The position numbers and the translations under genes are program-made. 37,369 bases of DNA from Sphingopyxis sp. H053 (GTDB lineage: Bacteria > Pseudomonadota > Alphaproteobacteria > Sphingomonadales > Sphingomonadaceae), in NCBI RefSeq assembly GCF_001468225.1, contig NZ_LNRU01000021.1:1-37369 (forward strand), given 5' to 3'. Each line of letters begins with the position of its first letter. Positions within the stretch are counted from its first letter, which is position 1. Shown one piece after another: positions 23,289-31,159 of the stretch. The notes beneath the pieces are model-generated. The model searched no databases. It saw only the letters and a list, made by a program, of their open reading frames with translations, and had not been told where the DNA came from.

Positions 23289-24653
23289 TCAATAAATGCC
23301 GCTGGTCCCCGGCGTCGTGACACGCGCGGTCGTCGTCACCGTCGGAACCACGGGGGGCGGCGTCGGCGCGATGATCGTCGCGGTCGGGCGGCCGGGCTGG
23401 GAAAAGCTCGCCACGACGGGCGCGTCGCGGCCATAGATGTCGGCAAGCTTCTTCACGCCGCCCTTGCCGTCGGGAATGACGGTCCAATAGGCGACATAGA
23501 CGGGGAAGGGGCTGTCGAAGCCGAAGCGCGTCGTCGCGCCGCTGGCGATCGCCTCGCCGAATTCCTCGGGGCTCTTGCCGGCGAACATCACCGCCATCAG
23601 GCCCGAGAAGTGCAAGGCGCGCTCGGTACGGATGCAGCCATGGCTGAACGCGCGTGCCGCGGCGGCGAACGCGCCCTTCGACGGGGTGTCGTGCAGATAG
23701 ATGGCGTGCGGGTTGAGCATCTCCATCTTCATCACGCCCAGCGCGTTGCCGGGTCCGGCCTTTTGCACGACCGACAGCGTCTTGCCGCTGCCCGTCCAGG
23801 TATAGCCCTGCGCGCGCGCGGCGCCCGGATTGCGCGCGATCGTTGCGCCGATGCCTTCGTTGATGATGCTGCGCGGCAGCGTCCACGTCGGGTTGACGAT
23901 GATCCCCGTCGCCATCGGGTTAAGCTGCGGCGTCGGGGTCGCCGACTTGCCGACGACGGCCTTGTGCGTCGCGATGATCGTGCCGCCATGGACGACGCGC
24001 GTCAGATATTCGGGGACGTTGCTGACGACATAACGTTCGCCGAGCGCGCGCGGCATCCAGCGCCAGCGTTCCATGTTGACGCGGATCGCATTGGCGTCGG
24101 CGGTTGTCTTCGCTTTTTTGAGCGACGCCTTGAGCGCCGCGAAATCGGGATGCACGGGGTCGAGCGTCGCGAGCGTCTCGCTGACGGTTCCCGCACCGAG
24201 CGCCGCGGCGAGCAGCGATAGCAAAGGCTCGCTGTCGCCGTCGCTGTCGACCATGAACCACTGCTTGCGCGCCGCGTTCGGGGTACGCCCGTCGCGCAGG
24301 TGCGTCGCGAGCAGCAGGAAGGTATCGGTCGCGGTCTTGTCGAGCCGTGCCTGATCGCCGCTCATGATCGCGGCGGCGAGCGCATCGGGGCTATAATCCT
24401 TGGCGAACAGCCCTTCGGCGCCGACGCCCTCGATCGATACCAGCAGCGCCTCGGCATTCTGCTTCGACCAGCTCGGCAAATTCGCTTCGGCCGCGGTTTC
24501 GACGACGGGGGCGTCGTCCTGCACCTTGTCGGGCTGGAGGATCACCGAATCCTCCTTGACCCCCGGCTGCGCGAACGCGGGCACCGCGAGCAGGCTCAGC
24601 GGAAGAAGAAGCGCCGCAGCTGGACGCGCCGAAAAGGGGGAGTTTTTGACCAT
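23289..24653 (-). CDS. L,D-transpeptidase, YcbB/LdtD-like, exported
   Basis: A 454-aa periplasmic peptidoglycan cross-linking enzyme. A signal peptide ends at about residue 29 (PAFAQ). The scaffold region has the family signature RVNMERWRWMPR (191-202) and the YkuD catalytic core contains H321 and the SHGC motif (S337-C340) in AFSHGCIRTE. These enzymes make 3-3 (mDAP-mDAP) links and resist most beta-lactams. The C-terminus carries an extra Pro/Thr-rich tail of about 35 residues. The ATG at 24653 gives the best signal peptide but lacks a clear ribosome site. It follows accC on the same strand after 72 bp and is convergent with the AraC gene. It is shorter than E. coli LdtD (615 aa), so a peptidoglycan-binding domain may be absent. 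Confidence 0.88.
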   Translation of the reverse strand: MVKNSPFSARPAAALLLPLSLLAVPAFAQPGVKEDSVILQPDKVQDDAPVVETAAEANLPSWSKQNAEALLVSIEGVGAEGLFAKDYSPDALAAAIMSGDQARLDKTATDTFLLLATHLRDGRTPNAARKQWFMVDSDGDSEPLLSLLAAALGAGTVSETLATLDPVHPDFAALKASLKKAKTTADANAIRVNMERWRWMPRALGERYVVSNVPEYLTRVVHGGTIIATHKAVVGKSATPTPQLNPMATGIIVNPTWTLPRSIINEGIGATIARNPGAARAQGYTWTGSGKTLSVVQKAGPGNALGVMKMEMLNPHAIYLHDTPSKGAFAAAARAFSHGCIRTERALHFSGLMAVMFAGKSPEEFGEAIASGATTRFGFDSPFPVYVAYWTVIPDGKGGVKKLADIYGRDAPVVASFSQPGRPTATIIAPTPPPVVPTVTTTARVTTPGTSGIY

Positions 24654-24725
24654 GGTTAAAGCCCATAGCCAAAAAGCATCCACAGTTAAAGTGAGCTGCC
24701 GCACACTCCGTCGCAAGAATAGATG

Positions 24726-26087
24726 TCAGGCTTTCGCCGCCTCATCCTGCTTTGCGAGCCATTCCTCGAGCCACTTGATCGTATAGTCGCCATGGATGAC
24801 GTCGGGGTCGGCGAGCAGCGCCTGATGCAGCGGGATGTTCGTCTTGACCCCCGCGATCACCATTTCCTCGAGCGCGCGGCGCATCCGCATCATGCAGCTT
24901 TCGCGCGTGCGGCCGTAAACGATCAGCTTGCCGATCATGCTGTCGTAATAGGGCGGGATCGAATAGCCGGCGTAGAGCCCGCTATCGACGCGCACATGCA
25001 TGCCGCCCGCGGCGTGATAGTTGGTGACCTTGCCCGGCGAGGGCAGGAAGGTGCGCGGGTCCTCGGCATTGATGCGGCATTCCATCGAATGGCCGCGGAA
25101 TTCCAGGTCTTCCTGTTTTACCGACAGGTCCGATCCGCCCGCGATCCGAATCTGTTCGCGGACGAGGTCGAAACCAGTGATCATTTCGGTCACTGGATGC
25201 TCGACCTGGATGCGCGTGTTCATCTCGATGAAGAAGAACTCGCCATTTTCCCACAGGAATTCGATCGTGCCGGCGCCGCGATAGTGCATCGCCGCCATCG
25301 CGTCGGCGCACACCTTGCCCATGCGCGCGCGTTCCTCGGCCGAAATGATCGGCGAGGGCGCTTCTTCGAGCACTTTCTGGTGGCGGCGCTGGAGCGAGCA
25401 GTCGCGCTCGCCAAGATGGATCGCAGTCCCCCGGCCGTCACCGAACACCTGGAATTCGATGTGGCGCGGGTTGCCGAGATATTTTTCCATGTAAACGGTC
25501 GGATCGCCGAACGCCGCCGCTGCTTCGCTCGACGCCTGACCCATCAGGCTTTCGAGGCTGTCAGCGTCGGGGACGACCTTCATGCCCCTGCCGCCGCCGC
25601 CCGATGCGGCCTTGATCAGCACCGGATAGCCGATTTCCTCGGCCATTTTCCGGCATTCTTCGCCATAGGTAACAGCGCCCGGCGAGCCCGGAACGACCGG
25701 CAGGCCGAGCGCGACCGCGGTGCGCTTCGCTTCGACCTTGTCGCCCATCGTGCGGATATGCTCGGGCTTCGGCCCGACGAAGATCATGTCATGCGCTTCG
25801 ATGATTTCGGCGAAACGCTCGTTTTCGGACAGGAAGCCATAGCCCGGGTGGATCGCGTCGGCGCCGGTGATTTCGGCGGCCGAGATGATCGCGGGGATGT
25901 TGAGATAGCTGTCCTTCGCCGCGGGCGGACCGATGCACACCGCTTCGTCGGCAAGGCGGACGTGCATCGCGTCGGCGTCGGCGGTCGAATGGACCGCGAC
26001 GGTCTTGATGCCCATTTCATGGCACGCGCGATGGATGCGCAGCGCGATCTCGCCGCGGTTGGCGATCAGGAGCTTTTCGATGGCCAT
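24726..26087 (-). CDS. accC: Acetyl-CoA carboxylase, biotin carboxylase subunit
   Basis: A 453-aa ATP-grasp enzyme that carboxylates biotin on AccB, the first half-reaction of malonyl-CoA formation for fatty acid synthesis. K117 and K159, the glycine-rich loop GGGGRGM (163-169), and the catalytic run E288, N290, R292 and E296 in FIEMNTRIQVEHP match E. coli positions almost exactly. It starts 8 bp after accB and forms the classic aroQ-accB-accC operon. The carboxyltransferase genes accA and accD are not in the window. Confidence 0.98.
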   Translation of the reverse strand: MAIEKLLIANRGEIALRIHRACHEMGIKTVAVHSTADADAMHVRLADEAVCIGPPAAKDSYLNIPAIISAAEITGADAIHPGYGFLSENERFAEIIEAHDMIFVGPKPEHIRTMGDKVEAKRTAVALGLPVVPGSPGAVTYGEECRKMAEEIGYPVLIKAASGGGGRGMKVVPDADSLESLMGQASSEAAAAFGDPTVYMEKYLGNPRHIEFQVFGDGRGTAIHLGERDCSLQRRHQKVLEEAPSPIISAEERARMGKVCADAMAAMHYRGAGTIEFLWENGEFFFIEMNTRIQVEHPVTEMITGFDLVREQIRIAGGSDLSVKQEDLEFRGHSMECRINAEDPRTFLPSPGKVTNYHAAGGMHVRVDSGLYAGYSIPPYYDSMIGKLIVYGRTRESCMMRMRRALEEMVIAGVKTNIPLHQALLADPDVIHGDYTIKWLEEWLAKQDEAAKA

Positions 26088-26095
26088 TTTTTTGA

Positions 26096-26575
26096 TCAGC
26101 CGATGGTGAACAGCGGCTGGTCGAATTCGACCGGCTGGCTGTTCTCGACATGCACGGCCTTCAGCGTGCCCGACGCCGGTGCGGTGATCGGGTTCATCAC
26201 TTTCATCGCCTCGACGATGAGGACCGTGTCGCCGGCCTTCACCGCCGAACCGATCGCCGCGAAATTCGGTGCGCCGGGTTCGGGCGAGAGATAGACGGTG
26301 CCGACCATCGGCGATTTGACGGCGTCGGCGAAGCTGTCGGCGGCCGGAGCCGCGGCGGCAGCGGGCGCTGCGGCGGTGGCCGGGGCGGCTGCGGCAACCG
26401 GCGCGGCGGCGGGAGCGTAAGCGACGGGCGCGGCGTTCAGCGTGCGCGCGACGCGGATCTTGCGCTCGCCGTCCTCGACTTCGATTTCGGACAATCCGGT
26501 GTCGTCGAGCAGCTCGGCGAGCGCGCGGACGTAGGCCGGATCGACGTTGATGCCATTGTCTTTATGGTCACCCAT
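26096..26575 (-). CDS. accB: Acetyl-CoA carboxylase biotin carboxyl carrier protein
   Basis: A 159-aa biotin carrier. The N-terminal part ends in an Ala/Pro-rich flexible linker (about 48-80). The C-terminal biotinyl domain carries the biotinylation lysine K125 in VEAMKVM. The start at 26575 is chosen because AGGAAATATTCTC precedes it at normal spacing and gives the usual length; the frame is open further up. It lies 70 bp after aroQ and 8 bp before accC. Confidence 0.97.
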   Translation of the reverse strand: MGDHKDNGINVDPAYVRALAELLDDTGLSEIEVEDGERKIRVARTLNAAPVAYAPAAAPVAAAAPATAAAPAAAAAPAADSFADAVKSPMVGTVYLSPEPGAPNFAAIGSAVKAGDTVLIVEAMKVMNPITAPASGTLKAVHVENSQPVEFDQPLFTIG

Positions 26576-26645
26576 GAGAATATTTCCTGTTGTTGCGGCG
26601 CCGTTGGATGCGGCGCTCTGACCCCGTTTTTGATGCGCCCTATTG

Positions 26646-27098
26646 TCAGAGACGGGCGGCGGCGTCCAGCGCCAGCGTATAGCTGTTCGCGCCATGTCCG
26701 GCAAAATGCGCCACCGCGGCCATGCCGACATAGCTGATGTGCCGGAATTCCTCGCGCGTCATCGGGTCCGATAGATGGACCTCGATCACCGGCACCTTGA
26801 TCGACCGGATCGCATCGTGGATCGCGATCGATGTATGCGTATAGCCGCCGGCGTTGAGCAGCACCGCCTTGGCGCCCGCGATATAGGCTTCGTGCAGCCA
26901 GTCGATCAGCACGCCCTCGTGGTTCGTCTGGCGGCATTCGACGCGCAGCCCCAGCTCGTCCGCCTGCGCCTCGAGCCGCGCGTGAATGTCGTTCAGCGTG
27001 TCGTGCCCGTAAATCTCGGGTTCGCGGGTGCCGAGCAGGTTGAGGTTGGGGCCGGAGAAGACAAAGACGGTCGGCTTGTCGGTACGCTCGTTGGTCAA
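26646..27098 (-). CDS. aroQ: 3-dehydroquinate dehydratase, type II
   Basis: A 150-aa type II dehydroquinase that converts 3-dehydroquinate to 3-dehydroshikimate in aromatic amino acid synthesis. The N-terminal GPNLNLLGTREPEIYG holds the catalytic R25 and Y30; NAGGYTHTS (82-90) binds substrate; H108 in EVHLS is the catalytic histidine. Length is normal for the dodecameric family. It leads the aroQ-accB-accC unit and is divergent from thiS. Confidence 0.97.
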   Translation of the reverse strand: MTNERTDKPTVFVFSGPNLNLLGTREPEIYGHDTLNDIHARLEAQADELGLRVECRQTNHEGVLIDWLHEAYIAGAKAVLLNAGGYTHTSIAIHDAIRSIKVPVIEVHLSDPMTREEFRHISYVGMAAVAHFAGHGANSYTLALDAAARL

Positions 27099-27113
27099 GG
27101 GCTTGGCTTTCGG

Positions 27114-27141
27114 TTGCGAGGAGGCGCGCTCCCCCTATATG
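27114..27141. promoter_or_regulatory. Candidate overlapping promoters for thiS and aroQ
   Basis: Plus strand: TTGCGA (27114-27119), 16 bp, TATATG (27136-27141) for thiS. On the minus strand TTGCCT and TATAGG, 16 bp apart, share the same CTATATGG core and would serve aroQ. Both are imperfect matches and would exclude each other. The 81-bp gap is too short to hold a TPP riboswitch as well. Confidence 0.35.
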
Positions 27142-27179
27142 GGCTGCTCGGCAAAAGGCAAAGCAAGGCGGATTCCCCA

Positions 27180-27380
27180 GTGATCTCGGTCATCCTCAAC
27201 GGCGAACGACGGCAGGTGCGCGAAGGCAGCATCGCCGACCTGGTCGCCTCGCTCGGCCTCGACGTGAAGAAGGTCGCGGTCGAGCGCAATCGCGACATCG
27301 TGCCGCGCTCGACGCTCGCCGACGTCGCGCTCGCCGAGGGCGATGCGCTTGAAATCGTGCATTTCGTGGGGGGCGGTTGA
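27180..27380 (+). CDS. thiS: Sulfur carrier protein ThiS
   Basis: A 66-aa ubiquitin-like carrier that brings sulfur, as a C-terminal thiocarboxylate, to ThiG for the thiazole ring of thiamine. The C-terminal HFVGGG provides the required Gly-Gly end. The N-terminal MISVILNGERRQV and the LALAEGDALEIV strand fit the family. It starts at a GTG preceded by AAGGCGG. Its TGA overlaps the ATG of the following VOC gene by one base, so translation is coupled. Confidence 0.93.
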   Translation: MISVILNGERRQVREGSIADLVASLGLDVKKVAVERNRDIVPRSTLADVALAEGDALEIVHFVGGG

Positions 27381-27730
27381 TGCCGGTCGCACGGATCATA
27401 CCCAACCGCTATGCCGGCGACGCGCGGACCGGCGAGGGCTTTTTCAACGATGTGCTGGGGCTGGAAACCGCGATGGCGATGGATTTCATCACCATCTATC
27501 GCTCGGGCACCCAGCCGATGGCGCAGATCAGCATCCTGACCGAAGATCCATCGGGGCTGCGTCCCGCCTATTCGGTGGGTGTCGACGATGTCGATGCGGT
27601 GCATGCGCGGGCCGTCGCGGCAGGGCACGAGATAGTCTACGCCCTTCGCGACGAGCCGTGGGGCGTCCGCCGGTTTTTCGTTCGCGATCCGCTCGGCGAC
27701 ATCGCGAATGTGGTACAGAATAAGGATTGA
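27380..27730 (+). CDS. VOC family (glyoxalase/bleomycin-resistance fold) protein
   Basis: A 116-aa single-module VOC protein, half the length of two-module dioxygenases, so it should work as a dimer. Visible blocks are NRYAGDARTGEGFFNDVLGLETAM, the central YSVGVDDVDAVHARAVAAGHEI and the C-terminal RRFFVRDPLGDIANVVQ. The usual metal ligands are not all obvious: the N-terminal His/Gln position is not clear. It sits between thiS and thiG with a 1-bp overlap on one side and 2 bp on the other, so it is an integral part of the thi unit. No VOC step is known in thiazole synthesis; its role is unknown. Confidence 0.85.
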   Translation: MPVARIIPNRYAGDARTGEGFFNDVLGLETAMAMDFITIYRSGTQPMAQISILTEDPSGLRPAYSVGVDDVDAVHARAVAAGHEIVYALRDEPWGVRRFFVRDPLGDIANVVQNKD

Positions 27731-27732
27731 AT

Positions 27733-28509
27733 GTGGACAAGATCGACAGTTGGACGGTCGCCGGCCGGACTTTCACATCGCGCCTGATCGTCGGCACCGG
27801 AAAATATAAGGATTTCGAGCAGAATGCTGCGGCGGTCGCGGCGTCGGGGGCGGAAATCGTCACCGTCGCGGTGCGCCGCGTCAATGTGTCGGACCCGAAT
27901 GCCCCGATGCTCACCGACTATATCGATCCCAGGAAGATCACCTACCTGCCCAACACCGCGGGCTGCTTCAACGCCGACGACGCGATCCGCACCTTGCGGC
28001 TGGCGCGCGAGGCCGGCGGCTGGGATCTGGTGAAGCTCGAAGTGCTCGGCGAGGCGAAGACGCTCTATCCCAACATGCGCGAGACGCTGGAGGCGACCGA
28101 AGTGCTCGCTAAGGAAGGCTTCCTGCCGATGGTCTATTGCGTCGACGATCCGATCGCCGCGAAGCAATTGGAAGACGCAGGCGCGGTCGCGGTGATGCCT
28201 TTGGGCGCGCCGATCGGCTCGGGCCTCGGCATCCAGAATCGCGTCACGATCCGCCTGATCGTCGAAGGCGCCTCGGTGCCGGTGCTCGTCGATGCGGGTG
28301 TCGGGACGGCGAGCGACGCCGCGGTGGCGATGGAACTCGGCTGCGACGGCGTGCTGATGAACACCGCGATTGCTGAAGCGAAAGACCCGATCCGTATGGC
28401 GCGCGCGATGAAGCTGGCGGTCGAGGCGGGACGCGATTCCTATCTCGCGGGGCGCATGGGCGTTCGGCGCTACGCCGATCCGTCGAGCCCGCTGGCGGGG
28501 CTCATCTAA
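27733..28509 (+). CDS. thiG: Thiazole synthase ThiG
   Basis: A 258-aa TIM-barrel enzyme that forms the thiazole phosphate moiety from deoxyxylulose 5-phosphate, dehydroglycine (or glycine imine) and ThiS thiocarboxylate. The Schiff-base lysine is K101 in DLVKLEVLG. The phosphate-binding strands VMPLGAPIGSGLGIQN and LVDAGVGTASDAAVAMELGCDG are conserved. GTG 27733 is preferred over TTG 27727 because AAGGA lies 6 bp before it. It is convergent with the pentapeptide gene, 5 bp away. thiO, thiE, thiC and thiF are not nearby. Confidence 0.97.
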   Translation: MDKIDSWTVAGRTFTSRLIVGTGKYKDFEQNAAAVAASGAEIVTVAVRRVNVSDPNAPMLTDYIDPRKITYLPNTAGCFNADDAIRTLRLAREAGGWDLVKLEVLGEAKTLYPNMRETLEATEVLAKEGFLPMVYCVDDPIAAKQLEDAGAVAVMPLGAPIGSGLGIQNRVTIRLIVEGASVPVLVDAGVGTASDAAVAMELGCDGVLMNTAIAEAKDPIRMARAMKLAVEAGRDSYLAGRMGVRRYADPSSPLAGLI

Positions 28510-28514
28510 GCCCT

Positions 28515-29258
28515 TCAGTCCGGATAGACTTCGAGGCCCATGGCTGCCAGCAGATGCGGCTGCTGGCCCGCTGACACGATCATGCCTTCGAGCGTCGCGA
28601 GTTCCCTGAGGTTCAGGTCGGCGACATCCGCGCCGCGAAGGTCGGCGCGCGCGAATTTGGCGCCGGCGGTGAGCGCGAGGACAAGGTCGCTCCCGCGCAG
28701 GTCGGCGCCTTCAAGGTCGGAATCGAACAGGACCGCTTCGCGAAAGTTCGAATTCGAAAGCTCGCAATCGGGCATCCGGACGCCGTTCAGGTCGGCGAAT
28801 TCGAGGTTGCAGCCGCGGAAGGTCGCCGCCGTCTTGACGAGTTTGCGACCGAAGGTTCGGCTGAAATCGGCCTTGTGAAACTCGGCGCCGCGCATATTGC
28901 AGCCATCGAATTCGACCCCGAACAGCGTCGAACGATCGATCTTGGCAAAGGAAAGGTCGCAGCGCCTGAAACGCGATTGATCGAGACGCGAGAAGGCGAA
29001 TTGCGCGCCGACGTGGCCTGCGTCGTCGATGAAGGAACAATCCTCGAAAATCGCATCGCGCATATCGACATTCGCGAAGCGGCATCGGATCAGGCGGACC
29101 TGGGCCAAGCGAGCATCCTGCAGGCAGGTTCCCGTAAACTGCACGTCGCGCAGCACGCATTTCGTCAGCGTCGCGCCGGCCAGATCGACTTCGGCAAAGT
29201 CGACGCCCGAAAGATCAGCGTCTTCGATCATGCAGCCGGGTTCGAGTTTCACCGCCAT
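28515..29258 (-). CDS. Pentapeptide-repeat protein
   Basis: A 247-aa protein built almost wholly of A(D/N)LXX-type pentapeptides, which fold as a right-handed four-sided beta helix. Runs such as ADLSGVDFAEVDLAGATL near the N-terminus and SDLEGADLRGSDL near residue 180 are typical. The non-repeat C-terminus (LATLEGMIVSAGQQPHLLAA) recurs in related proteins. Qnr and MfpA of this fold protect DNA gyrase by mimicking DNA, but most members have no known role. It has a good ribosome site (AGAGGAAAAG). It is divergent from csbD and convergent with thiG. Confidence 0.9.
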   Translation of the reverse strand: MAVKLEPGCMIEDADLSGVDFAEVDLAGATLTKCVLRDVQFTGTCLQDARLAQVRLIRCRFANVDMRDAIFEDCSFIDDAGHVGAQFAFSRLDQSRFRRCDLSFAKIDRSTLFGVEFDGCNMRGAEFHKADFSRTFGRKLVKTAATFRGCNLEFADLNGVRMPDCELSNSNFREAVLFDSDLEGADLRGSDLVLALTAGAKFARADLRGADVADLNLRELATLEGMIVSAGQQPHLLAAMGLEVYPD

Positions 29259-29374
29259 CTTTTCCTCTCAGCCGTCGCGCGGGCCGATGCAGTACGCAAT
29301 GGCGTGGAACGTATCAAGAACAATTATGCCGACCGACCGACTGTCCCTTGCCCCGAACGCTTTGCCTCGTACCC

Positions 29375-29399
29375 GGAACAAACGTTGCCGCGATCCGTT
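29375..29399 (+). promoter_or_regulatory. General-stress (EcfG-type ECF sigma) promoter of csbD
   Basis: GGAAC (29375-29379), 16 bp, CGTT (29396-29399): an exact match to the EcfG consensus of the alphaproteobacterial general stress response. It lies about 53 bp before the csbD start codon. Confidence 0.75.
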
Positions 29400-29451
29400 G
29401 GTGTGGCAAGAGGCGAGCCCCTCCCGCCTCTGAAAACCAAGGAGAAACCCC

Positions 29452-29634
29452 GTGGGTGAATTCACCGAAAAGGCGAAAGGCATCGCCAACGAAGCCGCCG
29501 GCAATGCGAAGCAGGCGGCCGGCAAGGCGACCGACAACGAGCGCCTTCGTGCCGAAGGCGAAGCGCAGGAGCGCAAGGGCGAAGCCCAGAATCTGAAGGG
29601 CAAGGTCCAAGGCGCGCTCGGCGACAAGATCTGA
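29452..29634 (+). CDS. CsbD family stress protein
   Basis: A 60-aa hydrophilic, alanine- and charge-rich protein of the CsbD family, named after a sigmaB-controlled stress protein of Bacillus. The pattern EKAKGIANEAAGNAKQAAGK, then GEAQNLKGKVQGALGD, is diagnostic. It starts at a GTG with an ideal AAGGAG 7 bp upstream. An EcfG-type promoter precedes it and a strong terminator follows, so it is a free-standing stress-response gene. Its molecular role is not known; it resembles small disordered protective proteins. Confidence 0.93.
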   Translation: MGEFTEKAKGIANEAAGNAKQAAGKATDNERLRAEGEAQERKGEAQNLKGKVQGALGDKI

Positions 29635-29658
29635 CCACTTGCGCGTCACGCAAGCCAG

Positions 29659-29697
29659 AAAAAGGCTCCGGGGTATCCCTCTCCCCGGGGCCTTTTT
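29659..29697. terminator. Bidirectional intrinsic terminator after csbD
   Basis: A 15-bp stem with one G-U pair (AAAAAGGCTCCGGGG with its partner at 29683-29697) closes a 9-base loop. T5 on one side and A5 on the other let it end csbD and, in reverse, the convergent lipoprotein gene. Confidence 0.92.
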
Positions 29698-29718
29698 CAA
29701 TGTGTAACGAAGACTGGC

Positions 29719-30468
29719 CTATTTGCCTCCCGACGCCACCAGATCGACGTCGGTCATCGCGCCGTCGCGGCGCATCATCAGCACATAGGCAAGATCGCCC
29801 TTCGTGCCGCCGAGCATATGCTCGTTGCCATTGATCCGATGGTCGCTGGTGTAACCGGCGCGGATCGCCATCGTGTGATAATAGTCGAGCACCGCCTGCA
29901 TCGACGCCGCGGTCTGGAAATTGACGACGCGGATGTTGCACTTGCCGCCAGCGATGCCGGCGGCTTCGCGCAGCGTCGCGCGCGGATAGACTTTGAACGC
30001 GGCGGGAAGGCGATCGGCCCAGGCGTTGCTGTAGGTCAGCTTGGCGTCGCAGCTGCCCTTTTGCTGGTCGCGCGCGAGCGCGCCAATCGTCACGGGGCGC
30101 TGCTTGGCTTCGCAGCCGTCGCATCCGGCCTCGAACGGTAGAGCTTTCGGTGCAGAGAGCAACTTGCCCGCTGCAAGGGCCGCACTGGCTTCCGCAACGG
30201 TCGCGGCCTTGCCGCCCGCGACGCCGGGAACACCGCCGTCGATGGGACGGTTACCCGGACCCACGGCATTTTTGTTCGATTGGCCCGCAAGCTTCGGGTC
30301 GACCATGATCTTGTCTTCGAGCGAACCCTTGATCGCCGGGTCGGCGTTGGTCAGCCCGTCGTCGAGCGGGGCGAGGTCGGCCTTGGCATTGGGATTGTCC
30401 CGGCACCCGGCGAGCGGTGCCGCCGCCATCAGCAAGCCGGTAACCAGCCATTTTCCGCGCAACATCAT
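29719..30468 (-). CDS. Predicted lipoprotein, function unknown
   Basis: A 249-aa protein with a lipoprotein signal peptide; the lipobox is LAGC (C22). The mature part starts with a loosely structured Asp/Asn/Gly-rich region and carries cysteines in FEAGCDGCEAK, GSCDAKL and GGKCNIRV, which may form disulfides. The C-terminal block (VLDYYHTMAIRAGYTSDHRI onward) is the most ordered part. Start 30468 is chosen because GGAG lies 8 bp upstream and a clean signal results. I know of no function. It is convergent with csbD and shares the bidirectional terminator. Confidence 0.82.
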   Translation of the reverse strand: MMLRGKWLVTGLLMAAAPLAGCRDNPNAKADLAPLDDGLTNADPAIKGSLEDKIMVDPKLAGQSNKNAVGPGNRPIDGGVPGVAGGKAATVAEASAALAAGKLLSAPKALPFEAGCDGCEAKQRPVTIGALARDQQKGSCDAKLTYSNAWADRLPAAFKVYPRATLREAAGIAGGKCNIRVVNFQTAASMQAVLDYYHTMAIRAGYTSDHRINGNEHMLGGTKGDLAYVLMMRRDGAMTDVDLVASGGK

Positions 30469-30567
30469 CGCTAACACTCCCTTAATCCATTGCCGGGAAT
30501 GCCCTATTCTGGTCAAAAAGGCCCAAATAAAATGCGTTAACGGGCAAGGCTTTGTTTGGAGAAAACT

Positions 30568-30582
30568 GTCTCGGAGCGAGAC
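30568..30582 (-). terminator. Weak terminator after the GNAT gene
   Basis: GTCTCG-CTC-CGAGAC followed by AGTTTTC on the minus strand, 17 bp after the GNAT stop and 100 bp before the next start. The stem is only 6 bp, so termination may be partial. Confidence 0.45.
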
Positions 30583-30598
30583 GCTTTTGCGCTTTCGC

Positions 30599-31156
30599 TC
30601 ACGCTCCGGGCAGAAATTCCTTGCGCTTGACGCGCCATGCGTCGGCGCTTTGGGTCCATGCATCGACCGGCGCATCCTGAAAAGGCGGGGGCAGGCGGGT
30701 CGGGCCGCTGTTCGTCGCGCCGAGCCGTTTCGCGAGCGCCTGCGAGCGCGTGTTCGCGGGGTCGATGCTGTGCATCAGCTCGGGCCATTTCAGGAATTCG
30801 ACCGCGAAATCGCAGGCGGCGACGCTGCCTTCGAGCGCATAGCCCTTGCCGGCGAATTTGGCGCGCACACCGTAACCGATCTCGGGCGCGGGCCAGCCAT
30901 CGGGCTCCCACGGGCCGAGGCGTCCGACCCATTCGCCCGTCGCGCGCTCGATCACCGAGAACATCGAAAAGCCACGGATGTGCCAGGCACCTGCAAGCGT
31001 ACACCACATGCGCCATGCCTGCGAGCGCGGGCAGGTGCCGCCGATGAAGCGCATCGTGTCTTCTTCGGCGCACATTTCGGCAAAGCTGTCGAAATCCTCG
31101 GTCGCGGGCGGACGCAGGATCAGCCGCTCGGTGACGAGCAGGGGGCCATTCAACAT
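30599..31156 (-). CDS. GNAT family N-acetyltransferase (RimJ/RimL-like)
   Basis: A 185-aa acetyltransferase with the RimJ/RimL/Acetyltransf_3 pattern. It begins LLVTERLILRPPATEDFDSF, has FSVIERATGEWVGRLGPW in the middle, and carries the acetyl-CoA loop GYGVRAKFAGKGYALEG near 94-110 (Q/RxxGxG/A type). It closes with DPANTRSQALAKRLGAT, the usual asparagine region. It transfers acetyl from acetyl-CoA to an amine; the acceptor is unknown. Its start codon is only 4 bp from the end of a 264-bp inverted-repeat element, so its upstream signals lie inside that element. Confidence 0.9.
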   Translation of the reverse strand: MLNGPLLVTERLILRPPATEDFDSFAEMCAEEDTMRFIGGTCPRSQAWRMWCTLAGAWHIRGFSMFSVIERATGEWVGRLGPWEPDGWPAPEIGYGVRAKFAGKGYALEGSVAACDFAVEFLKWPELMHSIDPANTRSQALAKRLGATNSGPTRLPPPFQDAPVDAWTQSADAWRVKRKEFLPGA

Positions 31157-31159
31157 AGC

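Noticed and set aside
27099..27179. TPP riboswitch ahead of thiS
   Set aside because: The gap is too short and lacks the conserved motif.
28515..29258. Quinolone-resistance (Qnr) gene
   Set aside because: The pentapeptide fold is shared, but I see no specific Qnr features, and most such proteins have unrelated or unknown roles.
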